Source of the DNA: Sequoia sempervirens
Taxonomy: Eukaryota > Streptophyta > Pinopsida > Cupressales > Cupressaceae
Direction of reading: 5' to 3'
Length of the DNA: 64,000 nucleotides
Assembly: GCA_007258455.2 (NCBI GenBank)
Contig: VDFB02344288.1
Span: forward strand, 62,001-126,000
In this document: piece after piece, positions 47,874 to 58,535 of the stretch
How positions within the stretch are numbered: position 1 is the stretch's first letter
How the letters are laid out: each line of letters begins with the position of its first letter
Notes under the pieces: model-generated
Told to the model about the DNA's origin: nothing
What the model saw: only the letters and a program-made list of their open reading frames with translations
Databases searched by the model: none
Program-made: the position numbers and the translations under genes

Positions 47874-50480
47874 ATGAACCAAAATATTATTCAGTATACC
47901 AGAGGTGTAGGTACAGGCAAAGACGAAGATTGGACAGGTCCACCAATTCCAGAAGGTCAGACAATATCAGGAGTGCTTGGTTTTCACAGATCCAGTTCAG
48001 ACGGCAGTGAAAACAGTGTAGCAACCCTAATGGCAGAACGTGAGCCTTCCTCAGAGACTCGCAGGGATCTAGGGAAGACACATGCAGAGGGTGATATCAC
48101 CGATGAGGAGTTCAGAAGGAGACACGATAATATGATGGATATGATGTCTCAGTTGATGGGTACTATTAGACAATGCACACCTACACAGCCACATTTCATT
48201 CAGATTGGTCAGACGAGCGGGACTGCACTCGTGGATCAGCCATTAGCATCGGCACCTAGACAGCCGTCTCCGATTTATCAGGAGCGTAGGCCAGGACAAC
48301 CTACTTTCTTACCTAGGGAGACTCCACCACAGACTCCAGGAGCAGAGCATCAGGGATAGCATCAGGAGTTTCAGCCACACAATCGCATGTCAGTGGCAGA
48401 CTTGACGAGATTTCATGGCGAGTACATGTCTTTAGCGCCTGAGATCCGGCAGGCACTTACGTTTCATGAGTTTATATATGTCTATAAACCCAGAGGAGGA
48501 GGTAGATTTGATCGTAGACCCCCACAGCATCAGCAGCAGCAGCCACAGGTGAATAGAGACTTGCAGTATGCGGTGAGCAAGATTACGCTGCCATATTTTG
48601 ATGGGTCAGAGAAGACATCAGCTAGGTCTTGGGTCCAGAAATTGGACAATTACTTGTCACTTAGGCCTATGCAGGAGGATGAGGCAATTAAATTTGCCAC
48701 TTTACATCTTGACGGAGTAGCACACGATTGGTGGCACCATGGCATGTACACGCTAGGCCATCATGCGGTCAATACCTATCAGGAGTTCACCAGCAGACTG
48801 ATAGATAGATTCGATAAGAAGGATCCAGAATTGTATTTCAGAGAGTTGGCTCAGCTCAGACAGACAGGCAGTTTGGATGCATACATAGGTGAGTTTCAGA
48901 GAGTTGCAGTTATGGTGACTGGCATTTCAGAGCGGAGACTCATTATATTATTTGTTGAGGGTTTGACAGAACCCATGAGAGGTTGGGTCAAGGCGTTTGA
49001 TCCTACTACACTTCAGGAGGCGATGCGGAAGGCAAGGAGTATGGAGCTTGCTGCTCCGAAGAAACAATTTCTGCCTAAAACAAATAACTTGCCTATTGAG
49101 GAGAGTCATACACCAGTTGCAGAGCCTAAAAGGAAACCAGTTGCAAGAATTGATGATGCAACTCGGGAGGAATGCAGGAAGAAACAACTTTGTTATTGGT
49201 GCAAAGCACCCTACAGCAAGGAGCACGATTGTCCTTTGAGACCGAGGGGCAGAGCCAACCGTGCCATGTGGGTTTACTATGATGATGACGAGTCTGATGA
49301 TTCAGACCAGCAGGTTGTTTCAGAACATGCGGAGGCCGGGAATGCCTCTATGGAGTTTGGGCCCGATGCCAACTTATCCCCGTTGGTATTATCTGCTAGT
49401 GTACGGGATGACTCATTCAGGTTTAGGGGATTAGTGGAAGGACAGCGATGTATTGCCATGCTCGACACTGGAGCCACACACAATTTCATTGACGAGAGCT
49501 TCGTCAACAGATGTAGACTCCAGACAGAGGATTTCCCTGGATTCAGAGTTCAGGTGGCAGATGGATATACACTTACTTGCACTCGACGGATTTGTAATCT
49601 CACTATCATGCTGACTGATTATGAGTTGCAGGCAGATTTTTATGTTGTCAACTTAGGAGGGATGGATTTAGTGTTGGGTATGAGATGGCTGCAGGATATC
49701 AGTGTGTTCACCCTCAACTTACCTAAAATGGAGATGAGATTTGAGGTACAGGGCAAGAAATATGTGTTGAGGGGTATTACAGATGGCAGCCTTCGTTCTA
49801 TCTCTCTCGTTAGTGAGAAGAGCGAGAAGGTAGAGGAGGATTTTGTGCAGACCAGGCATGGTTATGCTCAGTACCCCGGGGGTTCTGAGGCAGTCGTTTG
49901 GGATCAGCCCAGTGGTTTGGTTCCGTTTGTGACCAATCCATTGTTTGAGACAGATGTTATATCTACATACGACAATCCGCTCTTTGAGTTGGATATGAGT
50001 ACACCTGATCCTGGTCTTGAGCAGAGTGATGATAGCGTTTGGGATCCTACTAGTGCACTGGGATTTCAGACTCAGCTCACGGAGGAGTATCACAGTGTGT
50101 ACATGGTGCAGAGTGCATATAGCTTCATGATTAATCCGCATGTACACGATTTGTTTCAGGTGCACAGTGGTGGTATGCACGTGCTTGATATGTTGGATGA
50201 TAGTATATCTCGTGCAGTTTTAGGGGGTAAGTGTTGCTTGCAGTTTGACTTGCCTCCTTCTGAGTTTCTTGATCCTATGCCGGACCGCACTGAGGTTAAT
50301 GGGGAATGGTACTCTTTTCTTGCTGATCGGTTGTGGGAGTTACAGGAGTCAGTGGTGACCAGCAGGAACATTGTCCGGTACTTCCCATGGGATCCAGGTG
50401 GTGCAGTGCAGCTGTATTTGCAGAGATTGCTTGAGGACAAGCAATTTCAGGGAGGGCGGACTGTCATGTCCCCGCTTTAG
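47874..50480 (+). pseudogene. Gag-aspartic protease polyprotein with one in-frame TAG
   Basis: A single frame of 869 codons from the ATG at 47874 to TAG 50478-50480, broken only by TAG at 48357-48359. The part after the break opens at 48387 (697 aa). In that part, residues 60-225 are a retrotransposon Gag capsid-like region (ending TEPMRGWVKAF and on). A zinc knuckle follows at 269-282 (C269, C272, H280, C282), then an acidic linker. The aspartic protease active site is DTGA at 360-363, with the family's later 'DLVLGMRWL' at 427-435. After about 480 comes an acidic tail of some 215 residues with a repeated NPLFETDV / NPLFELDM (517 and 530). I do not recognise the tail; reverse transcriptase would normally start there. 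The stop codon lies four codons into the 3' LTR. The broken codon is likely a CAG-to-TAG change; readthrough cannot be excluded. Confidence 0.85.
50449..50460 (+). promoter_or_regulatory. Polypurine tract
   Basis: 'agggagggcgga', six bases before the 3' LTR; it would prime plus-strand synthesis. Confidence 0.7.
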
Positions 50481-51856
50481 CTGACACTGTTTGTCGAGGA
50501 GTTAGCCTATAATTTCGATCCTCGTGAAGCCGAGGGTGTCGCGAGAGAGGATCATCGGTGGCGGTTATCGATTTTGGTAGCTCGATTTCTTTATTTAATG
50601 TCGAGTTGGAGCCTTGAATCTTCGAAGAAGCTTTTGAACTTTCTATTTTAGAAAGTTAAGGTGGAAAACGCTATTTGGTGAGGCACACAGTTTCAACCAT
50701 TATTTCCGAATAAAGCCGGTTAGCGGTTTGATGATCCGAGATGGAGAAATGCGGAGTAATTAATGATTTATTAAATATTTAATAATTTGACTTTATATTA
50801 AAGTCACTTTATTGAAATATTTAAATATTTAATTAAATTGGCCAGTTATAAAGTATTTATTATACTTTATAATAAAGTATTAAATGTTGATTTAATGAAT
50901 ACTTATTATTCATTTAAAAGAGCCATTTAATTACGTGAAATATTTCTCTAAGTATTGAGGTGAAATAAATCAATTTATTTAATTGATTAATTAAAGAGCT
51001 TAGATTACAATTTCTCAAAGGAAATTATATATTTTTGAAAGGACCAAATCGAACCATTATGATGTATTATTCCTAATTTGTCTTGATTTTATACGACATT
51101 GGGTTTAAAACCCTAGGGTTTCACAGCGGTAGTGTTTACGGAAAACGAAAACTCTTGAGAATCGAGCGGTGAAATTTTGTGAAATATGAATTGAAGGCGG
51201 CACTTGGTGATTTCATTAGGAATCCGCGGTTTGAAATATTGGATTATTTTTAGCGAGATTCTGAGAGAGAATATCATGTGAGTTAGAAGTGAATTCTTGA
51301 GAATCTTACATTTGAGACTTGGCACAAATTTCAAGGCAGCCGTACCATTTATTAATTGCTGCAGACTGGCCGTACCACTGTACCTGCAGGCCGTACTTCA
51401 TTCTTTTCAGAGGTTTTCTTCTGGCATTCAGTTTCCAGCTTCCAGCTTGAGGCGTTGGCTTTGTATTGAGCATTTACTGGAGATTTGACATCGAATTCAG
51501 AGACTGGAGATTTATTTATTCCTGGCCGTACTTAGCATTTATTACTGCAGCCGCCACTTACAGAAAACCAGGTTTTTCTCAATAAAATTTAATATATTTT
51601 CATTGCATGTTCAGATTTCTACATTGTAAGTTCGGGAAAAGTTGAAATAATAGAACTCCTATCTATTCTGAACAATTTCCATGCGTTTCAAAGTTTATTT
51701 GAATTTTTTATGAATTTATTTCCAATTCCTAGAGAAATCGCAATTTTTCATATTGCCTGTGAAAACCTCAAAAAAACACAAAAAAATCGAAATTTGCAAA
51801 ACACAATACAAAAAACAATCAGAGTTGAATCAGAGAACCACCCGAGGGGGTTGACA
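50467..51856 (+). repeat. 3' LTR
   Basis: 1,390 bp. The first ~840 bp differ from the 5' LTR by many substitutions and small indels. From about 51307 to 51840 it is essentially identical to 47247-47775, apart from homopolymer length. Confidence 0.88.
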
Positions 51857-52004
51857 TACTAATGTAATAGGATGATATGTCAATGAAAACACGATATGCA
51901 AATATTTAAGATGTAGGTAATGAACATTGGTATGTAGGAACAATATAAAAATTAGATAATGACATGATAAGGTGAATAAGTATTCAATCCAAGTATGGTA
52001 AATA

Positions 52005-52529
52005 ACATAGGCATGCAATGGTGGGGTTGACCTCACAGTGCAACGATTGTTGCAAGGCAACACAATACGTTGCATCAGGAGTTCGAATCCCATAGTGGTA
52101 TGGGTGGTTGATCACTGGGTAGACGACGGAGGACAAAGGACATAGCTGCAGGGTTGAAGATTGTAGGTGGAGGTTGGTGGGAGGATATCGATGGAGGAGT
52201 GGAGGAGTGACGACTTTGTGCAAGGAGGAGCTAGGCCTGTTGTAGAGAAGAATCAGAGGTGGCGTGGCAATAGCTGCGGGAGGAAGCAACATGTAATGGT
52301 GACAATGGGGGTTGATAGGTTGGATGTTGGTGGGAGGAGGATGGGAGGAGATGTGGGAGCAGAAGATGGCAAGGAGAAAGGAGCGAGGGGAGGAGGAGAA
52401 ATGGAGATATCGGGATGAGGTCCCACGTATGTGGCCTCACTGGTTCATAGCTCTAGTCAAAAGTGTTCAGGGTGCTGCCCCTTAGTAGTGATTTACTGAA
52501 CAAAAAAATACATAGGCATGCAATGGTGG
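52005..52529 (+). mobile_element. tRNA-derived SINE with perfect 20-bp target-site duplication
   Basis: Body 52025-52509, flanked by exact 20-bp repeats at 52005-52024 and 52510-52529 (ending 'gcatgcaatggtgg'). The head contains a B-box, 'gttcgaatcc' at 52081-52090, and an A-box-like 'tgacctcacagtg' about 50 bp upstream, the split RNA polymerase III promoter of tRNA-derived SINEs. The middle is purine-rich (ggagg repeats, 52160-52410) and the 3' end is 'gaacaaaaaaat'. The long target duplication indicates LINE-machinery insertion. At 485 bp it is long for a plant SINE. Confidence 0.8.
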
Positions 52530-53561
52530 TAATAAGGTATGACACATAAAACAATAGGTAGGTGAACATGGGAATCATAAGTAAATAAATACCATGAAAA
52601 ATAAGCATACAAATGCATAAGAGTGGGTATAAAAGTAGGAAAGGAATAAAAGAATCATCAATGAAAGTGGTAAACAAGATTAAGTATGCAAGGATATAGT
52701 GATATTCCATGAAGATGCAAACAAGAATAATTCAAATCATGTCAAGTGAAAAGTAGGAAAATGCTCCCTCCTCCTCCAAGAATGGAACACTATGAAACAA
52801 GATATATAAGTTGATATTAGCATATAAAACATAATAAGAAAAGACATAATAAACAAAAAAAACAAATATACAATAAAAACTAAAAATATAGGTATGGATG
52901 TACATATGTTGTAAGATGCACACAAATCATTGAATAAGCCTAAGTGGATGATAATTGACATCATATTTCTCTTTATTGATCATTGCCTTCTGTTCTTGAC
53001 TTTCCTTAAATTCTATTACATGTATTTCGTCTTGATAGTCCATTTCTCTTTGCACAAACACATTATCCATTGGTGGCACATTAATAATTTCTTTCTTGAC
53101 CCAAACTTCTTATTTTTTAATTTTGTAGTTGTTGTCATGCCCACTTTTATACATGGAACATTGACACAAATACAACAATTTATTTTTTATGCAACTAATG
53201 CCTCAACATCCTCGTACATAATGTAGTGTATTGTGTATAGTTAATAACATCACACATGTAATGAGAGAGCACACCACATTTCAAGAATTAAATGAAGATA
53301 GGGATGTAGAACTCATTTTGCACACCCTATGCTATTAAAATGACTTAGAAAGGGAATGAAATTGATTCTTATGATGCCTCAAGGGTTAACCTCTTTAATA
53401 TATTTTCTCCTTTTAGGTTCCTATATGAGGATGGATCAATCATGCCTCTAAGACATGACCTAATTGACATATTAAATCAACATTCATAATCAAGCATATA
53501 AAGTTATATTAAAGCTAAAGACTAAATTTAATAAATTATACAAAAATCAATAAATTATTAC
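52530..53561. other. No gene seen
   Basis: AT-rich; only chance frames on both strands. Confidence 0.4.
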
Positions 53562-54121
53562 TTCTACTACCAAGAAGAATACCTTTCACATTCATATTAT
53601 TTGAATTAGATTTAACTATTATTAAAATTAAATAATTGATAATAAGATAAATTTAAACTAATAAATAAGATGTAATTTAACGTTAATTACCTGACAAGAG
53701 AATCATTCAACATAGCTACTAAATTTCATGATTTAATTCTTAACTAAGTCTTTGACTTAGAGTAATATTCTACAAAATAAATTACATTATCACAAAAAGC
53801 ATCCATTGTTAGACTCTACATATCATATTTTAATAAATTAAATTCTACTACAAAAAGAATACCTTTCACATTCATATTATTTGAATTAGATTTAACTATT
53901 AATAAAATTAAATAATTGATAATAAGATAAATTTAAACTAATAAATAATATGTAATTTAACGTTAATTACCTGACAAGAGAATCATTCAACATAGCTACT
54001 AAATTTCATGATTTAATTCTTAATTAAGTCTTTGACTTAGAGTAATATTCTACAAAATAAAATTACATTATCACAAAAAGCATCTATTGTTAGACTCTAC
54101 ATATCATATTTTAATAAATTA
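53562..54121. repeat. 280-bp tandem duplication
   Basis: Two adjacent units; 'gaatacctttcacattcata' at 53577 and again at 53857, period 280. The units differ at only a handful of positions. AT-rich and non-coding, so the near-identity suggests a recent duplication. Confidence 0.85.
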
Positions 54122-55861
54122 AACAAATTTATTTTTCAATGACTAACATTTAATATATAGAATCTATCAATTGATAATTGTTTTGATTATGTATGAGCTA
54201 TATGCTCTTTGCTTAAAAAAAAATTGTTTTGATTATGTAAATTTGTCTAACAATCTTAAAAATAATGTCTTGAATACAAAATTTAATATTTACAAAAATC
54301 TTTGGAGATACCATTGATACTAATTTATTTTGTTTTTCACTTCTAAGATTTTAAATAAAGATGGAAGAAAATACATAATATTATAGCAAGTTCATGACCC
54401 TTTTATCCTATTGTTGATTTCTAAATCAAATTTGAGAGAAAAATATGTACAATGAGAATCTCATATAACAAACATCCAATTCATGTGATATACAATCTCT
54501 AAAAGACTCCATTTAAATTTTAGTTTTGCTCACCTTAATATGTTGGAGGAGTTTGGAGGAGTTTGTTAAACTATATCACTTTTTCATTTATTACTTTTCT
54601 CTTTTATCAAGAAGATTCATGAGAAGCTATATTAGAGTTATGGTTTCTTTTTAAGACACAAGCTACTTAAAGTTGGATTAGAACATTGACCACTTCCAAG
54701 ACATTGCATTTAATTTTATTATAGAAAAGCTCAAAATAATTCTTAATGTCACATATGATTATAAAGTTTATATCTTTTTACAATTTCTATATGATTAAAG
54801 TAGGAGTATTCTACTTAAAAGACTTATTGAGAAGGAATATGAAATAAAGAGATGTTTCAAATATTGGGCCAAGTCTAATCGAAACCATCAAACCAAAGTA
54901 TTGGATGAAAACTCTTTTAATTATAGAGGAGAAACTTTAGTGTAAAAGGTGAGGAAAAGATAAGGGGTATCACTTTACTAAAAAAGTTCATATATCATGT
55001 ATGATTAAAAGATTCTCTAAATTTCTTTTAATTTTTTAAATTTGTCACATATTTTTCTATTAAAACTCACTTCTATATTAATACTCACACTAATATAATC
55101 TTATAAATAAAAATATATCATTCAGTAAAGAAATAAATTTTATTAAAAATAACAAATTTTTTTATGTCAAATATGGAACTTTTACATATCTATATAATAG
55201 TTAATACACAACTGAATAGTTAAATCTATTGATATTTACAACATTTAAATAAATATAAAAACCAAAGAAAGCCATCTTGAATAAACTATTTTTTGTTTCA
55301 TTAACTTTAAATTAAATATTCATTAAATTACAAAAATTTACACATCACTTCATGTTTGTTATTTACATTTTGTGTAATATTACAATTTACAATTTTCATC
55401 ATTAGTAACATAAAATTTCCTTTCAAATTGCATTACCCCTTACACTGTCTTTTATAATTAATGAAACAATCTCTTGTTAATACTCAATATTCTACTTCAA
55501 GGCCTTTGTAGCATAAAATAACCATTGACTAAGGTTGCCCCTGCATCTTTCCCAAATTAAGTCAATGCAGGCTTTACAGCAGTAGACAATCTTAAAGCTA
55601 AAGTTGTACGAATTTAAAAGAGAAAAGGAAGAAACTTTGGCTCAAAATATATATTGAAAAATGAAATAGATGTTACATATTCACAATTTAGTTCACAGAG
55701 ATTTGTTATCTTTAGTTGGTGAAGTTCTAATTGAAAGGCTAATATGCCTTAATTCAAAGTGTTGTTGTCGAGCAGTACATTAGCCTTGCCTGAACCAGGT
55801 CTATTTCCTCAATGATTTGTAGCAATTTCTCATATGTTGTTCTCAATAAGTTCCAATAGAT
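54122..55861. other. No gene seen
   Basis: Very AT-rich spacer with no supported frame. Confidence 0.4.
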
Positions 55862-56399
55862 TTACATAACACTACAGGCATGAGGATTTTCATCACTGAA
55901 CAAGTTGGTTTCTTTGTCATCCATTATCAATGTGGAGGAAGAAGGAGGTGCTCCTGTTTCATAGCAGTCTTGTACAATCCCATTATTCTGCCCATAATTA
56001 TATGTGGAAGAACAAGTGCTACTCTATTGAAAATAATGAGTAGCATAAGGATTGTATTCACTGCTACATGGATATGCCCACAACTCTGCTCTCTTACCAG
56101 TGGAATTCTTCATTGCTTCCAAAACAATCATTTCATCCACATACCCACTAACACTTACTTTATGTTTCTTGATATCTATGCCCACTGAATGCACTCCTGT
56201 AATTTAAATGTTTCAAACCATATTTAGACAACCAAACTTCACTAAAAATCATAGGAAATGAAAAAATGTAGGCATGATATGCACCTTCAATGTTTGACAA
56301 AGCCCTGCATATCTTCCTTTCACATTCGGTGCAATCAATGTGTTCTTAGAAGACAATAGAAGGCCCTTGCTTCTCCAGTGGACTCTTCAGAATTTTCAT
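55862..56399 (-). pseudogene. HIPP (heavy-metal-associated isoprenylated plant protein) pseudogene
   Basis: On the minus strand, exon 1 (56399-56285) starts MKILKSPLEKQGPSIVF, meets a TAA, and continues in frame HIDCTECERKICRALSNIEG. An 88-bp GT-AG intron (56284-56197) separates it from exon 2 (56196-55862), reading VHSVGIDIKKHKVSVSGYVD. Together these form a heavy-metal-associated (HMA) ferredoxin-like fold; the metal site 'MxCxxC' is here IDCTEC. Exon 2 has one TAG in place of a glutamine codon, then ends NPHACSVM and stop. C-S-V-M is a CaaX box for farnesylation, the family hallmark. Intact HIPPs are membrane-tethered metallochaperone-like proteins. Two nonsense codons in otherwise clean frames and intact splice sites mean this was lost recently, or the stops are sequence errors. 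Not a processed copy, because the intron is present. Confidence 0.85.
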
Positions 56400-56539
56400 A
56401 TGACACAGAAAAGGTATATGGTCAAGGAAAAGGCATGCCTTCCACTTTAAAGTAAAATCTATTTTCTAAAATTATAGGAGATCAGAGATTAATGCATGTG
56501 GAGTAGTGTCTTACATATTATATTTCCTGACTTAGAATA

Positions 56540-56910
56540 TCTTGATAATAAAAACTACCTATATCTATAGGGAGAAGCCAATCAGGTTCTCCAAAAGCTT
56601 GTTGTAGAGGAGGTTGTTCAAATTTCCATCACCTACAATTGTTATATCATGAATGTTGGACCTTTTCTTCTCCCTGTTCCTTGATGTAAGCCCAAAAGGA
56701 TTAAGAGGGGGTTGCTTCAAATTTCCATCACCTACAATTGTTATATCATGAATATTGGACCTTTTCTTCTCCCTGTTCCCTGATGTAAGCCTCAAAAAAT
56801 CCTTTTGGGCATGGCTTGCTACTTGAGTTGGTGTCCTTGAGATTACAAAGTTTCTTGAAATACTTCTTCAATCACCTCTTCCATACTTATCAAAACCCAT
56901 AAAAAACAGC
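56540..56910 (-). pseudogene. DIVARICATA-like MYB (SHAQKYF type), second-exon pseudogene
   Basis: On the minus strand, after a CAG acceptor at 56913-56911, the sequence reads LFFMGFDKYGRGD, then TGA in place of the conserved W, then [20 protein letters not shown] followed by QKDF. This is the second MYB repeat of DIV-type transcription factors (motif SHAQKYF, here Y to D). An intron just before 'LF.MG' is usual in these genes. It continues [18 protein letters not shown], also typical. A 99-bp tandem duplication repeats that post-MYB segment in frame, and a one-base loss shifts the tail, which in the other frame reads [16 protein letters not shown]. The first exon with the N-terminal MYB repeat was not found up to 57.8 kb. 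Non-functional as it stands. Confidence 0.82.
56610..56810. repeat. 99-bp tandem duplication inside the MYB pseudogene
   Basis: 'caaatttccatcacctacaa' starts at 56619 and again at 56718. The period of 99 bp adds exactly 33 codons. Confidence 0.85.
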
Positions 56911-57939
56911 CTGCATCATAGACACAAACAAATTAACTTTGGTCTGTTAACCTAGCATACATCTATTTATCTAATGAAGTGTGCCTCAGTTTTGAGTAAA
57001 TGTAGATCAGAAATGCCTTTATTTTCAAACACAAATCGTTCTTTAACAGATAAAAACACTATTGTTTTAAAATGAAATAAAACACAACATATTTATTGGA
57101 TTCTAAGCTCTCTGCAATTTTGATGTACTCTGTTGCTCAAGAATGACATCACATGGGATCTCCAGTACAAAACTCAAGTAGATTGCAAATTAAGATGAAT
57201 TTGTTGTATGACAAACCATTTTGTCTAATAGTTCTATATAATATAGAGAAATCTTATCCTAGGGTTTGGTATTTGTTTATTCCTATCCAAATGTTCAAGG
57301 TCAATTCATTACTTTTTTCTTTCCATCAATCTATGGGGAGAAAGTCATAAATCTCTTCAACTTGGCATCCATCCTTATCGACAAGGATTTCAACCATTTC
57401 TTCAAATTTGGGAATCCAAATTCAGATTTATGAATTTTGACAAACCAAAGTGCTCCCACACATGGATGAAAAAATTCACTGTAGTTTCCTACCCTAATAT
57501 AGTCTTCCTATGGTGCATTATTTCATGTAGCTTGCTAAAATAGTTTACCATGACAAAAAAATTCACTTCCTTAATATTAAATCACCCCCATCACATGGTG
57601 GATTGAAGAATTCTATTCTATATGCAATACTATCATTCATGAAGTCCATTTATTTAGAATCAAAAGTGACCCAGGTTCGCCATCAACTTGCTAGGAAAAA
57701 TTGGGATCAAATTCAATGACTAATCAAAGATCATTTTCCCTGAAGCAGATAAATAATCATATTTCATGTTAAAATCCAATGGTTCCTTTCCTTCTAATTT
57801 ACCATGTCATGTCTTCAAAGATTTGGTTATCCTCAAAATAGTGGCTTGAAGATAATCTGGAAACAGAGCTTTTCTACCTCACTATATTTCTTCTCAATTT
57901 TACTAGTTGGATTGAATGACACCGCCCTGTCTTTGGCGG

Positions 57940-58535
57940 CACTAATAGGAGGGATATGCACAAAATGGATTTGTTTTAAAAAAAAATTAGTGACACTCAA
58001 GCAAATGCAAATGGCAGGTGTAAAGCCAGATTCCACAAACTTTTCCAGCGTCCTTGCCTAGAATAAAATGGGAGCTTTGGAACAGGGTATGTACATTCAT
58101 CAAAGAATAACTGAAGGTGGATTTGTTGTCATATGTTATGTTTGGAAAAGCTCTGGTAGAAATGTATGCAAAATGTGGGAGCACGGGAAAGGTAACACTC
58201 AAGAAAATCATAGACAAGGCACGTGAACTATTTGACAGAATGTCTCAAAGGAATGTGGGAGCATAGACGAGGCGTGAGAACTATTTGACAAAATGTCTCA
58301 AATAAATGTGATCTCATGGAATGTGAGGATTGCAGGGTACGCACAAAAAGGATTTGTTTACAGGGCTTTAGAAATTTTCAAACAAATGCAAATCGACAGG
58401 TGTAGGGACAAATTCTGCAACTTGTTTTAGCATCCTCTTTGCCTATGCCAAAATGGGAGCTTGCAACAGGGTATGCCATCCATCAAGCATAAATCCTAAG
58501 GGAATTTTGTCAGACGTTGTATATACATTCAATCA
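57940..58535 (+). pseudogene. PPR (pentatricopeptide repeat, PLS-type) pseudogene fragment
   Basis: The plus strand reads KQMQMAGVKPDSTNFSSVLA from 58002, then NKMGALEQGMYIHQRITEGG, and then, after frameshifts, ELFDKMSQINVISWNV, IAGYAQKGF and LEIFKQMQI. These are the 'MYAKCG / LFD.M..RNV.SWN / IAGYAQ.G / F.QM...G..P...TF.SVL' blocks of land-plant PLS-class PPR proteins, which bind organellar RNA. A stretch with 'gaatgtgggagcata' repeated near 58250 suggests an internal duplication. Many stops and frameshifts; dead. Confidence 0.8.

Larger units (their letters stand above)
46407..51856 (+). mobile_element. Gag-protease-only LTR retrotransposon (Ty3/gypsy-like), complete ends
   Basis: 5' LTR 46407-47790, primer-binding site 47792-47803, gag-protease frame 47874-50480, purine tract 50449-50460 and 3' LTR 50467-51856. 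LTRs start TGTC and end GACA. The primer-binding site 'tggtatcagagc' matches the initiator-Met tRNA end. No reverse transcriptase, RNase H or integrase is present in the 2.68-kb internal part, so it needs another element for mobility. Flanking pentamers 'tatca' and 'tacta' agree at only three positions, so the target duplication is unclear. Confidence 0.88.

Noticed and set aside
51113..51488. Frames in the 3' LTR of the gag-protease element
   Set aside because: Pure LTR sequence; not coding.
46402..51861. Target-site duplication for the gag-protease element
   Set aside because: Flanks 'tatca' and 'tacta' match at only three of five positions, too weak to claim.
52081..52090. B-box read as a tRNA gene
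   Set aside because: No acceptor or anticodon stem could be folded around it; it is the promoter of a SINE with target duplication.
52930..53226. 98-codon plus-strand frame in spacer after the SINE
   Set aside because: F/I/L-rich product of AT-rich DNA, no recognisable motif.
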